Of a stretch of DNA of 40,635 bases, positions 25,200 through 34,658 are shown one piece after another. Both the position numbers and the translations under genes were made by a program. The number at the start of each line of letters is the position of its first letter. The stretch's first letter is position 1. The notes under the pieces were generated by a model, which was not told the DNA's origin, ran no database searches, and saw only the letters and a list, made by a program, of their open reading frames with translations. The stretch is from Acetivibrio cellulolyticus CD2 (GTDB lineage Bacteria > Bacillota > Clostridia > Acetivibrionales > Acetivibrionaceae): assembly GCF_000179595.2 (NCBI RefSeq), contig NZ_JH556653.1:1196526-1237160 (forward strand), in the 5' to 3' direction.

Positions 25200-26195
25200 A
25201 TGAGATTATTATTTGCATATTTGAAAAACAAGTCAAAAGTTATCTTGCTATTCTGTCTTTTTATTATTATTTTTGCAGTTGTTTCCATACTTTATAATTT
25301 ACCTTCAGAACCCATTGCCTATGCAGCTTTGCTATGTACATGCCTTGGAATAATATTTACAGGGTTTGATTTCTGGCAATATTCCAATAAGCATCATCTG
25401 CTCTGTAAACTTGAAGAGAGTATTACTCTTTCAATTGATTCACTTCCTACTGCGGGTAATTTGTTGGAACTTGATTATCAGAACCTGCTTAAAATAGTTC
25501 ATCAGGACAAAATGCAGCTTGTTTCAAAAGCAGACAGTGCAAGAACCAATATGGTAGATTATTATACACTTTGGGCACATCAGATTAAAACTCCCATTGC
25601 AGCCATGCGCTTATTGCTGCAGTCAGCAGATAACGGACAGAATAACGAGCTCTCCTCTGAGCTTTTTAAAATTGAGCAGTATGTAGAAATGGTGCTTCAG
25701 TACCTGCGGCTTGACAGCACATCAACCGACTTTATTCTCAAACGTTACAAGCTTGATGATATTGTAAGGCAAGCTGTCCGTAAATATGCAAAGCTGTTCA
25801 TACAGAAGAAAATAAGCCTTGACTTATCAGAGTTTGACTGTGAAGTACTGACAGATGAAAAGTGGCTCTTATTCGTTATTGAGCAAATTTTATCTAATGC
25901 GCTCAAATATACTCATGAAGGCAGAATATCTATATATATGGATTGCCCAAACAGTAAAACCCTTGTTATTGAGGATACCGGCATCGGCATTCAGCCGGAA
26001 GACTTGCCCCGTGTGTTTGAAAAAGGATTTACAGGATACAATGGAAGAACGGATAAAAAATCTACAGGAATAGGATTATATCTATGCAAGCGTATTTTAA
26101 CGAAGTTGTCGCACTCTATCTCCATTGAATCGGACGTTTGCAAGGGAACTCTCGTAAAAATCAAGCTGGATACAGCAAATATAAAGGTCGAGTAA
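25200..26195 (+). CDS. Intramembrane-sensing histidine kinase, BceS-like
   Basis: 331 aa. Two N-terminal helices (about 13-32 and 38-57) have almost no external loop, the mark of intramembrane-sensing kinases that take their signal from a Bce-type transporter. The dimerisation helix contains phospho-His H127 in HQIKTPIAAMRLLLQ. The ATPase has N box EQILSNALKYTHEG, G1 EDTGIGI, F box FEKGFTG and G2 STGIGLYLCK. A terminator follows, so the transporter downstream probably has its own, RR-controlled promoter. Confidence 0.9.
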   Translation: MRLLFAYLKNKSKVILLFCLFIIIFAVVSILYNLPSEPIAYAALLCTCLGIIFTGFDFWQYSNKHHLLCKLEESITLSIDSLPTAGNLLELDYQNLLKIVHQDKMQLVSKADSARTNMVDYYTLWAHQIKTPIAAMRLLLQSADNGQNNELSSELFKIEQYVEMVLQYLRLDSTSTDFILKRYKLDDIVRQAVRKYAKLFIQKKISLDLSEFDCEVLTDEKWLLFVIEQILSNALKYTHEGRISIYMDCPNSKTLVIEDTGIGIQPEDLPRVFEKGFTGYNGRTDKKSTGIGLYLCKRILTKLSHSISIESDVCKGTLVKIKLDTANIKVE

Positions 26196-26207
26196 AAAAA
26201 TCTATTC

Positions 26208-26223
26208 CTTACAATATTGTAAG
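26208..26223. promoter_or_regulatory. Perfect 16-bp palindrome between kinase and transporter genes
   Basis: CTTACAATATTGTAAG is fully symmetric and lies 12 nt after the kinase stop, about 190 nt before the transporter ATPase. It could be an operator, perhaps for the adjacent OmpR-type regulator, although these more often use direct or spaced inverted repeats. Confidence 0.3.
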
Positions 26224-26230
26224 ATACCTA

Positions 26231-26269
26231 GGGGAAATGTAAGCCAAATCAATGGCAGTACATTTCCTC
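26231..26269 (+). terminator. Terminator after the sensor kinase
   Basis: GGGGAAATGTA (26231-26241) pairs with TACATTTCCTC (26259-26269), with inner CCA/TGG pairs, followed by GTTTTGC. Confidence 0.7.
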
Positions 26270-26414
26270 GTTTTGCTACAATGAATATGACAAGTTGCTT
26301 CTTAAGTGCTCTGTATATTTATTGGTTACAAAATGCAGACCATAGAGCAGATGAAATTTATTTTTAGCATTATAACAGATTAATAATGTTAAAATCACCA
26401 GGAGGTTAAAATAA

Positions 26415-27200
26415 ATGGAAATATTAAATGTAAGTAATCTTAAAAAAGTATACTCCTCACGATTCGGCAGTAATCATGTTCAGGCCTTGACTAATGTATC
26501 CTTTTCAGTTGAAAAGGGTGAATATGTTGCAATAATGGGTGAATCAGGTTCCGGTAAAACCACACTGCTAAACATTCTCGCATCCCTTGACAAACCCACA
26601 AGCGGTGAGGTTTTGCTCAACGGCAAAAGCATTGTCTCAATAAAGGAAAAGGAAATATCCGCATTCCGTCGAAATAATCTTGGTTTTGTATTCCAGGATT
26701 TTAATCTGCTTGATACTTTTTCTTTGCAGGACAATATATTTCTGCCCCTTGTTCTATCAGGAAAATCCTATGATGAAATGAACAACCGTCTAAAGCCTAT
26801 TGCATCAAAACTAGGCATAAATGATATACTCACAAAATACCCCTACGAGGTTTCCGGTGGTCAAAAGCAGAGATCGGCTGTTGCCCGTGCTCTTATTACA
26901 AATCCACAGCTGATTCTGGCCGATGAACCAACAGGTGCACTCGATTCTCACGCCACTGACAGTCTGCTCCACCTGTTTAATGAAATAAACAATGATGGTC
27001 AAACTATTCTCATGGTAACCCATAGCGTTAAGGCTGCAAGCCATGCAAAGCGTGTTCTTTTCATTAAGGATGGAGAGGTATTTCATCAGATTTACCGTGC
27101 AAATATGAGCAAAGAGGAAATGTTCAGCAAAATATCCGATACTTTGACCATGCTTGCAACAAAAACCGCTGAAGCTGCAAGAGGTGATCATGATGAGTAA
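26415..27200 (+). CDS. ABC transporter ATPase, BceA-like
   Basis: 261 aa. Walker A GESGSGKTTLL, Q-loop VFQDFNLLD, signature VSGGQKQR, Walker B LILADEPTGALD and switch His in VTHSVK. The LolD/MacB/BceA subfamily is indicated by EKISAFRRNNLGFVFQDFNLL and DEPTGALDS. GGAGG is about 8 nt before ATG. It overlaps the permease start by 8 nt. The pair should act with the upstream two-component system both as flux sensor and as remover of a cell-wall-active peptide (family knowledge; ligand unknown). Confidence 0.92.
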   Translation: MEILNVSNLKKVYSSRFGSNHVQALTNVSFSVEKGEYVAIMGESGSGKTTLLNILASLDKPTSGEVLLNGKSIVSIKEKEISAFRRNNLGFVFQDFNLLDTFSLQDNIFLPLVLSGKSYDEMNNRLKPIASKLGINDILTKYPYEVSGGQKQRSAVARALITNPQLILADEPTGALDSHATDSLLHLFNEINNDGQTILMVTHSVKAASHAKRVLFIKDGEVFHQIYRANMSKEEMFSKISDTLTMLATKTAEAARGDHDE

Positions 27201-29205
27201 GCTGTTTTTTCCGAAGCTCTCCATAACCACCATAAAAAAGAACGGAAAATTTTATTTTCCTTATATCCTGACATGTATCTTCACTGTGGCAATGTTCTAC
27301 ATTATGTGTTTCATAAAAACAAATGAAGGAATAAAAAAAATGCCCGGCGCTGATGCACTTGAATCTATGATGGGAGCTGGAACCTTTGTCATTGCTCTAT
27401 TCGCTGTAATCTTTTTATTCTACACAAACAGCTTTCTGATAAAACGCCGGAAAAAAGAGCTGGGACTTTATAATATTCTTGGAATGGAGAAACGGCATAT
27501 AGCCAAAATTTTGTTTTTTGAAACTGCCATAACAGGTGTTGTTTCCATCATTACAGGACTGTTTTTAGGTATTCTTTTATCTAAGCTGATTTTTATGCTC
27601 TTTTCGAAACTTTTGGATTTTCCAGTACCGTTTGGCTTCTCTATATCGACATACGGGATAAAGGCATCTATATGCCTGTTTTCTGCAGCATTTATACTCA
27701 TTCTTTTATCAAACCTATGGCAGATAAAGCTCGCAAAACCAATCGAGCTGCTTCGTGGTGGAAATGTAGGTGAAAAAGAGCCAAAAACTAAAGCTATTAT
27801 GGCAATAGCAGGTGCTATATCCTTAGGAATCGGTTATTACATCGCACTTACAACCGAAACCCCAACAGATGCCATATCGCTTTTCCTCGTGGCAGTTGTC
27901 CTTGTAATTATGGGTACCTATTTTCTCTTTAATGCAGGAAGTATAGCTCTTCTTAAACTGCTTCGTAAAAACAAGAAGTATTATTATCAGACAAAGCACT
28001 TTACATCGGTTTCTGGAATGCTTTACCGCATGAAGCAGAACGCAGTAGGACTTGCCAACATCTGTATTCTTTCAACTATGGTACTTGTTATGGTAAGCGG
28101 CACAGTATCCTTGTATCTTGGAGCAGAAGATGCCATAGACAATAGATATCCCCACGACATAACAGTCATAAAAGATGCTAAAGAGAACAATGACCGGGAT
28201 AGAACTATTAAATCAGTACTTAAAGCCGTGTCCTCAAAAGGACGGACAATAAAAAAATTGACCGACTACGAATACCTGGTATTTACAGTAAGCTATAGTG
28301 ACGGTCAGTTTATTACCAATACTAAAAATCAATTTGGAAGCTCCGGTACTGAAGTTTTTTGCTTCATAACCTCAAAGGAATATGAACATCTTACAGGCAA
28401 ATCCGCAGATATAAGTGGTTATAATGTGCTTTCATACAGCAGCAACCGCCAACTTGGCGATAATTTTACCTTGTTCGGAAAAACTTACACTGTAAAGAAT
28501 CGTCTTGATAGTTTTCCATCAACAAGTGATTATGCTGCATTTTTAATGAATGTCCATTATGTTGTTCTAAGCAGTGACGCCTTACTGTCACAAATAATGA
28601 ATGCTCAGTTGAGTGCTTATGGCGAAAATGCAAGCTCACCGGAATATGAAATTTCACTCGACATAGATGGCACAAACGATGAAAAAATAGCATGTGCAGA
28701 TGCTGTAGATAATGCCACAAGGGAAAAAGAAGAATACACTAAGGAGGATGGCAGCATTAGCTATCGCTATGTAAATTTCACAGAATCCAGACAAAAGACT
28801 GCAAAGCAATTCTATGTACTATATGGTGGATTTTTATTTCTTGGATTATTCTTAGGCACCTTATTTATGATGGCTACGGCATTAATTATTTACTACAAGC
28901 AAATATCCGAAGGTTATGATGATAAGGAACGTTTCGAAATAATGAAAAAGGTAGGCATGAGCCACGACGAAATCAAGTCAACCGTACGTTCACAAGTACT
29001 GAAAGTTTTCTTCCTTCCCATTGCAGCAGCAGCAGTCCATATTGCAGCAGCCTTCAAAATGATCACCAAGCTGCTTGCACTAATGAACCTTACAAATGTC
29101 ACACTCTTTTTCTGGTGTACGGTAGGTACTTTGCTAGTATTTGCAGCTATATATGGATTGGTTTATGCACTGACTGCAAAGATTTACTACAAAATTGTGG
29201 AATAG
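27193..29205 (+). CDS. ABC transporter permease, BceB-like
   Basis: 670 aa. The FtsX-type N-terminal part starts MSKLFFPKLSITTIKKNGKFYFPYILTC and contains FLIKRRKKELGLYNILGMEKRHIAKILFFE. A large extracellular domain of about 200 aa sits between about residues 310 and 530, the hallmark of BceB permeases. The C-terminus has three more helices with EGYDDKERFEIMKKVGMSHDEIK. GAGGTG lies 6 nt before the second of two ATGs (27190 and 27193), and the next conserved residues fit the second. Stop-start overlap with the ATPase gene. A perfect terminator follows. Confidence 0.92.
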   Translation: MSKLFFPKLSITTIKKNGKFYFPYILTCIFTVAMFYIMCFIKTNEGIKKMPGADALESMMGAGTFVIALFAVIFLFYTNSFLIKRRKKELGLYNILGMEKRHIAKILFFETAITGVVSIITGLFLGILLSKLIFMLFSKLLDFPVPFGFSISTYGIKASICLFSAAFILILLSNLWQIKLAKPIELLRGGNVGEKEPKTKAIMAIAGAISLGIGYYIALTTETPTDAISLFLVAVVLVIMGTYFLFNAGSIALLKLLRKNKKYYYQTKHFTSVSGMLYRMKQNAVGLANICILSTMVLVMVSGTVSLYLGAEDAIDNRYPHDITVIKDAKENNDRDRTIKSVLKAVSSKGRTIKKLTDYEYLVFTVSYSDGQFITNTKNQFGSSGTEVFCFITSKEYEHLTGKSADISGYNVLSYSSNRQLGDNFTLFGKTYTVKNRLDSFPSTSDYAAFLMNVHYVVLSSDALLSQIMNAQLSAYGENASSPEYEISLDIDGTNDEKIACADAVDNATREKEEYTKEDGSISYRYVNFTESRQKTAKQFYVLYGGFLFLGLFLGTLFMMATALIIYYKQISEGYDDKERFEIMKKVGMSHDEIKSTVRSQVLKVFFLPIAAAAVHIAAAFKMITKLLALMNLTNVTLFFWCTVGTLLVFAAIYGLVYALTAKIYYKIVE

Positions 29206-29211
29206 TATTAA

Positions 29212-29254
29212 AAACGGTAATGAAATAGTTTAGCTTCCCATTTCATTACCGTTT
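29212..29254. terminator. Bidirectional terminator between transporter and chemosensory operons
   Basis: Perfect 15-bp stem AAACGGTAATGAAAT (29212-29226) / ATTTCATTACCGTTT (29240-29254). It lies between the convergent BceB-like permease and response-regulator genes. Confidence 0.85.
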
Positions 29255-29309
29255 AAGGTTTCTTTCAAACTTTTATTCTCTTCACAAACTCTTTATGGTG
29301 CGAAATTAG

Positions 29310-29705
29310 TTAGTCTATCAATTTGAGTTTTCTCAGCAGTGTAATGAATTTTTCAGTATTCAAAGGCTTCACTGCATAACCTTCACTGCCTGAATCAAAT
29401 GAATCATTTACAATTTCTACTTCATTTAAGGCTGAAACCATAATAACCTTTGATGCATCTTGCGGTGCAATATTGTTTTGTTTTTCCAATTCTCTGATAG
29501 CTTTTAGAACTCTTGTACCATCGGCTTTTGGCATCATAATGTCAAGACAAACCAGATCATATGGCTGTTTTTTTCTTATAGACATCATAAAAGCCTCTAT
29601 TGCTTCCATTCCGTCTATAACCATGTCACACTCACCATACTGTGATAACAGCTTAAAAAGAAACTGCCTGCTAACATAATCATCTTCTGCAATTAGTATC
29701 CTCAT
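29310..29705 (-). CDS. Single-domain response regulator
   Basis: 131 aa and only a receiver. Acid pocket E7-D8-D9, phospho-acceptor D55 in LVCLDIMMPKADG, switch residues VSALNE and lysine in VKPLNTEKF. It resembles hybrid-kinase-associated receivers more than CheY. It is the last gene of the chemosensory operon, 47 nt after the hybrid kinase, with GGAGG before ATG. It may be phosphorylated by CheA or through the HPt-like tail of the hybrid kinase, and could act as output or phosphate sink. There is no DNA-binding domain. Confidence 0.9.
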   Translation of the reverse strand: MRILIAEDDYVSRQFLFKLLSQYGECDMVIDGMEAIEAFMMSIRKKQPYDLVCLDIMMPKADGTRVLKAIRELEKQNNIAPQDASKVIMVSALNEVEIVNDSFDSGSEGYAVKPLNTEKFITLLRKLKLID

Positions 29706-29752
29706 AAAAAGGACCTCCTCATTTAATTGGTTTACCTTTTCTATACCAATAT

Positions 29753-32515
29753 TTATTCTCTAATAGCAATAAATAGGTTTATAAGCTCTTTAATAAGAAC
29801 CTCGGCTTCAGCAAAATTTCTCTTACGAACCTCTATTTCTATACCAAATGCAGCATATTTAACGTCATCAAAACCGGAATTGGCAGCCATCTCTTTGATG
29901 AGATGAGAGTATTTTTCAGCATTTTGCTGATCTCTTTCCAATATAGCAGCTTGTAGCCTTTCGCAATATTCCTTAGCATCGTTGGATTTCCAATTACCAT
30001 TCTTTGAAGGATCTGCTTTGTCTATACCACCAAGTACCAATTTTGAAAAAGAAATATCATTGGATACATCTGTTTTCTCATCAATTTTACCTGCAATTAC
30101 ACTCAACAATTCCTCAACAGTATAAGGCTTTGCCAAATAATCATCCATCCCCAAAGCAATGAATTTTTCCCTATCACCCTGTAATGCATTGGCAGTAACT
30201 GCGATAATTGGTGTATACATTCCTCTTGTTTCTTGATACTCCCGAATCTTTTTTGTCGCCTCAATGCCATCCATAACAGGCATTTGAATATCCATTAAAA
30301 TTAAATCATAAAATTGGTCTTTAACTGCATCCACCGCTTCGAGACCGTTATTTGCAACATCAGTCTCAATCATACAGAAATCTGCTATCTTTATGAACAA
30401 CTGTTGGTTGACTTTTTCCTCATCAACCAGAAGCACCTTCTTTCCCCTCAAGCCATCTTTCTTGGCTACCAATAAGTCACTTTGTTTTTTTATAGTATGT
30501 TTTTCCGAATCGTTTGCCTTTGTGAGTTTGAGAGTAAAATTGAATCTACTTCCAACACCCATTGTGCTTTCTACCCAAATCCTGCCACCCATTAATTCAA
30601 CTAATTTCTTTGAAATTGAAAGACCAAGGCCAGTTCCCCCAAACTGTCTTGTATATGAACCATCTACCTGGCTGAATGCTACAAAGAGCTTATTTAGGTC
30701 TTTATCTTCTATCCCAATACCGGTATCACTGACAGTAAACTGCAGCTCACAGCAACTGCCATCATCATTCAACTTATTTACCAAAACATTGATTCTACCC
30801 TCTATAGTAAACTTTATAGCATTGTTTATAAGGTTGTTTAATATCTGCTGGATTTTTACTTTATCACCTATCCACAAGTTTTCCAGACCATCTTGAAAAC
30901 CAGCACTAATATCCAAGCTTTTTTCCTTTGCCCGGATTTTGTACATATTGATTGATTCCCCGATAATTTCCTTTAAGTCAAACACATTACTGCTTATTTC
31001 AACCTTTTCTGCCTCTATCTTAGAAAAGTCTAAAATATTATTCAGAAGGTGCAATAGATTTTGAGAACAGGAAATAATTGTTTTTGTAGTCTCTCTTTGC
31101 TCTTCTGGCGTCATTTTAACCCTTAGCATCAAATCACTCATCCCTATAATTCCATTTAGTGGTGTGCGGATTTCATGACTCATATTTGCTAAAAATATAC
31201 TTTTTGTTTTATTTGCTTCCTCTGCTATTTTTTTAGCCTGAAGCATTTGCTCCTGAGCAACCCTGAAACTGGTTACATCATGGTTAATAGATAATGCTAT
31301 CTTCTGATTATTTAAGGTAAAGTAGTGTATACTGCTCTCAAAGTATACTTTATTGTTATCCAGTATACCCTGATTCTTTTTGATCACTCCAGCCTCGGCA
31401 TTTATCATTGCATAATTTACCATGCCTGTGTTTGAATATGAACTAGACTCTACCTTAAGAACTTTCATCAAATCAGTAATCTCCATGTTCAGTAGTTCTT
31501 CCCTGCTGAAACCCGTCCAACGGCAGGCAGCATCATTGACCTCAATAATTTTTCCCAATTCATTATCCGGCATAACCAATGACACAAATATAGCATCAAG
31601 GGTATTATTAAACAAAGCTCTATACTTTCTTTCATTCTCTTCAACATTGATCTCTCTTCTTCTAAGTCTTGATATATCTCTAAACACAATTACTACAGCT
31701 TTAACTTTTTCATCCCTATCTTGAATTGTAGAAATACCGGCAGACAAATAAATATATTCCTTGTTTTTTGTTAACAATAACGTATTCTTTGCAAGCCCGA
31801 CAACTTTGCGTGTCTCAATAGCCTTTTTTACCGGATTCGGAGCCTTATTGCATGGATCCCCTTCAAAAAGATGAAAGATTTCTTCAAAAGCTTTCCCAAT
31901 TACATCTTTTTGTTCCCATCCAATAATTTGCTCTGCAAATTTATTTAAATACAGAATTTCTCCTTCAGGGCCAGTCACAACTATTCCATCAACGGTATTT
32001 TCAAAAACATCATGCGCTGAAATGTTTATACTTTCAAATATCTCATCAAAAAGCATCTTCCCGTCAGTCGACTCGCTTATGTCTTTAAGTTCTGCGTCAT
32101 TATTTTCTGACATAAATTTCAGCTTCAAATGGTTTTCAATTTTTAATATAAATTCTATTTCATTAAGCGGTTTAGTCAAATAATCCTGACCTCCGGCCTT
32201 AAATCCCTGAACAATACTATTAACATCATTATCGACGATCATAAAAATTATAGGAATATTTCCAAAATTCTCACAACCTCTAATAACTGTACAAACTTCA
32301 AATCCATTCATTCCGGGCATAGCAACATCAAGAAGGATTAAGTCCGGAAGCTTTTTTTCTACTTCCGCCAATCCATCTTTCCCAGTTTTAGCAACTCTGA
32401 CACTGCAACCTTTCTCTCCTAAAAGTCTTATATAATTATCAATATATTCAGGCATATCATCCACAACTAATATATCTGGCTTACACTTAAATACATTATC
32501 CCTCATATTATCCAC
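29753..32515 (-). CDS. Hybrid histidine kinase REC-PAS-PAS-HisKA-HATPase-REC-HPt-like
   Basis: 920 aa, no transmembrane segment. Order: receiver 1 (1-135, acceptor D63 in LILLDVAMPGMNG), PAS 1 (about 165-285, ending VFRDISRLRRRE), PAS 2 (about 295-420), dimerisation domain with H447 in FLANMSHEIRTPLNG, ATPase (N box about 557-571, G1 DTGIGI, G2 GGTGLGL), receiver 2 (692-812, acceptor D742 in LILMDIQMPVMDG). The tail (845-915) contains YSHLIKEMAANSGF...GIEIEVRKRNFAEAEVLIKEL, which looks like an HPt helix bundle with candidate H871. Soluble and PAS-bearing, it would sense a cytoplasmic signal. It follows the cheA-like gene by 8 nt. Confidence 0.92.
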   Translation of the reverse strand: MDNMRDNVFKCKPDILVVDDMPEYIDNYIRLLGEKGCSVRVAKTGKDGLAEVEKKLPDLILLDVAMPGMNGFEVCTVIRGCENFGNIPIIFMIVDNDVNSIVQGFKAGGQDYLTKPLNEIEFILKIENHLKLKFMSENNDAELKDISESTDGKMLFDEIFESINISAHDVFENTVDGIVVTGPEGEILYLNKFAEQIIGWEQKDVIGKAFEEIFHLFEGDPCNKAPNPVKKAIETRKVVGLAKNTLLLTKNKEYIYLSAGISTIQDRDEKVKAVVIVFRDISRLRRREINVEENERKYRALFNNTLDAIFVSLVMPDNELGKIIEVNDAACRWTGFSREELLNMEITDLMKVLKVESSSYSNTGMVNYAMINAEAGVIKKNQGILDNNKVYFESSIHYFTLNNQKIALSINHDVTSFRVAQEQMLQAKKIAEEANKTKSIFLANMSHEIRTPLNGIIGMSDLMLRVKMTPEEQRETTKTIISCSQNLLHLLNNILDFSKIEAEKVEISSNVFDLKEIIGESINMYKIRAKEKSLDISAGFQDGLENLWIGDKVKIQQILNNLINNAIKFTIEGRINVLVNKLNDDGSCCELQFTVSDTGIGIEDKDLNKLFVAFSQVDGSYTRQFGGTGLGLSISKKLVELMGGRIWVESTMGVGSRFNFTLKLTKANDSEKHTIKKQSDLLVAKKDGLRGKKVLLVDEEKVNQQLFIKIADFCMIETDVANNGLEAVDAVKDQFYDLILMDIQMPVMDGIEATKKIREYQETRGMYTPIIAVTANALQGDREKFIALGMDDYLAKPYTVEELLSVIAGKIDEKTDVSNDISFSKLVLGGIDKADPSKNGNWKSNDAKEYCERLQAAILERDQQNAEKYSHLIKEMAANSGFDDVKYAAFGIEIEVRKRNFAEAEVLIKELINLFIAIRE

Positions 32516-32523
32516 CCCAATTT

Positions 32524-34566
32524 TTATGCAAGAAGACTTTCTAAATCAATAATCAAACTTATACTTCCATCTCCAAGCAATGTACATCCTGATACTCCAC
32601 GAATCCGTTTGTTAATATAGTTTGGAAGTGCTTTTACTACGACCTGCTGCTCTCCGATTAACTCATCTGCAAAAATGCAATACTTTTCCCTTTCGTTCTC
32701 TGCAAGAATAAAAATACCATTAGTAAATTCCGTTATTTGAGTATCCATTGCAAAAACACTATGCAGGCGGACAATAGAGTAACACATACCGCGGATCATA
32801 ATCATCTCCTTACCGTTCGGATCACATATAATATCCTTTGGAATGGGTTTAAAACTTTCTCTAACCCCTGTTGTAGGAATTGTATATTTCCCTTTTCCAA
32901 CTTTCACCACCATGCCACCAATAATTGCCAGAGTTAACGGTATTTTTATAATAAAGCTTGTGCCTTCCCCTTTTTTGCTGTCAACAGAAACACTGCCACC
33001 AATACTGTTTATATTTTTCATTACAACGTCAAGACCAACACCACGTCCTGAGAACTCTGTCACTATTTCCTTAGTAGAAAAACCGGGCTGAAATATCATG
33101 GAGTAAACTTCTTCATCTGACATCTCAGAAATGGATTTAGATACCAATCCCTTTTGAGAGGCTTTATTATAAATTTTCTCCTTGTCGAGCCCCTTTCCGT
33201 TATCCCTCACCATAATCCAAACTTCACTGCCGATATTTTTTGCTTCCAATATAATTTTGGCATTTTCCTTCTTGCCCATAGAAGCTCTTTCATTTTTGTC
33301 TTCTATTCCATGATCGGCTGCATTTCTAACCAAATGCATCAGAGGGTCGGAGATACTTTCAATTATATTCTTGTCAATTTCCGTTTCTTCTCCTATCACT
33401 TCCAATTCAATATCTTTACCCAGCTTTTTGCTTACATCTCTTATAATCCTACTCATTTTACTAAAGGTTCCTGAAATAGGCACCATTCTAAGTGCCATAC
33501 TTAAGTCCTGAAGTTCATTGATTATCTTTTGGTGCATTGTTGCTGCTTTTTTAAACTCATTCAAATTAGAACCCTTTAAATTCGAGCTGTTTGTAACCAT
33601 CATCCCGGAAGTAACCAGTTCACCTACAAGATCCAAAAGCTTGTCTAACTTCTGGACATTTACGCTTATCATCCCGGTGTGGGCAGAACTGCTTTTAGTG
33701 TTTTCCTCATTTTTTATTGATTTTAACTTTTCGGGAATTTTAATAACATTTTCATTTATATTATCGAAATTCACAGGTGCATCCGAAACTTCTCTACAAT
33801 CATTTACTTCTTCCAATTCAAGGTTTTTTAAAAATAAGGTCTGCAATAGTAAGCTTTTTATATCATTATAGGACAAGTCAGTCTTAAAAAATATTTCAAA
33901 TCCGTTCTTTTTGATCTCCTCCGCTGCATCATTTTGATTAATAACATCAGGAGGAATATGTGAAATAACTGTTGCACTGTCTTTCAAGCTATGTACAAGC
34001 GCAAAAGCTCTTATATTCTCCATTTCACAATCTTCTTCAAATAAAACTTTGGCTTTAAAACTATTTTTTAATACTAAATCATCTGTTGCATAACCAACGT
34101 AATACCTCTCTTTATCTGAACTTTCTTGCTGTTTGGCGATACCTGAAGTACCTGTTTCCTGGTTTAGCTTGGCAAGCATAGCATCGGTTCTACCGATGAG
34201 AGTTGAGGCATCCCCGTCAGGATTGTTCCCATTCCCAATCTTTAAAATCTCTTCCTTTATAAAGTCAACACTTTCAAGTATAAGATCGACAACTTCTGAA
34301 TTGTCTATTTTCACCCCATCATTTTCTCTAAAAAATGAAAATAGATTTTCCATCGCATGAGAAAGAGTTTCAATGCTATTAAACATCATCATTGCCGAAG
34401 AACCTTTAATGGTATGCATTAGTCTGAATATATCGTTTATAGAAACAGTATCAAACCCATCTGATTTTTCAATTTCCAATAGTATCCTTTCCAATTCTTC
34501 TATCTGTTGATTGGTTTCAAACAAATACATTTCAAGCATAGGTTCATTTCTAAAGTCTCTCTGCAT
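32524..34566 (-). CDS. cheA: CheA-type chemosensory histidine kinase
   Basis: 680 aa with the full CheA plan: P1 HPt domain (1-110, phospho-His H51 in FRLMHTIKGSSAMM), P2 response-regulator docking domain (about 150-250), P3 dimerisation (ISVNVQKLDKLLDLVGELVTSGMM, about 298-365), P4 ATPase (N box HLVRNAADHGIED, G1 DNGKGLD, G2 GRGVGLDVV) and P5 CheW-like regulatory domain (about 550-680). It receives signals from the receptor upstream through CheW and phosphorylates receivers. In this operon the only visible receivers are those in the hybrid kinase and the small single-domain protein. Confidence 0.94.
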   Translation of the reverse strand: MQRDFRNEPMLEMYLFETNQQIEELERILLEIEKSDGFDTVSINDIFRLMHTIKGSSAMMMFNSIETLSHAMENLFSFFRENDGVKIDNSEVVDLILESVDFIKEEILKIGNGNNPDGDASTLIGRTDAMLAKLNQETGTSGIAKQQESSDKERYYVGYATDDLVLKNSFKAKVLFEEDCEMENIRAFALVHSLKDSATVISHIPPDVINQNDAAEEIKKNGFEIFFKTDLSYNDIKSLLLQTLFLKNLELEEVNDCREVSDAPVNFDNINENVIKIPEKLKSIKNEENTKSSSAHTGMISVNVQKLDKLLDLVGELVTSGMMVTNSSNLKGSNLNEFKKAATMHQKIINELQDLSMALRMVPISGTFSKMSRIIRDVSKKLGKDIELEVIGEETEIDKNIIESISDPLMHLVRNAADHGIEDKNERASMGKKENAKIILEAKNIGSEVWIMVRDNGKGLDKEKIYNKASQKGLVSKSISEMSDEEVYSMIFQPGFSTKEIVTEFSGRGVGLDVVMKNINSIGGSVSVDSKKGEGTSFIIKIPLTLAIIGGMVVKVGKGKYTIPTTGVRESFKPIPKDIICDPNGKEMIMIRGMCYSIVRLHSVFAMDTQITEFTNGIFILAENEREKYCIFADELIGEQQVVVKALPNYINKRIRGVSGCTLLGDGSISLIIDLESLLA

Positions 34567-34601
34567 ATAACCTCACCTCACAAATTTACTAGCAATACTT
34601 T

Positions 34602-34646
34602 AAGTCGATTCAGTATAATAGCAAAACTATTATACTGAATCGACTT
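34602..34646. terminator. Perfect 20-bp hairpin between MCP and cheA
   Basis: Arms 34602-34621 and 34627-34646 are exactly complementary around a 5-nt loop. On the operon's minus strand no T run follows the stem, so it is more likely a stabiliser or processing element, or a weak attenuator reducing cheA relative to the receptor, than a full terminator. The plus side has TTTTAAAAG. Confidence 0.6.
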
Positions 34647-34658
34647 TTAAAAGCATGA

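Noticed and set aside
30393-30896. A 167-codon plus-strand frame opposite the hybrid kinase
   Set aside because: Antisense of conserved kinase and receiver motifs, with serine/phenylalanine-rich shadow composition.
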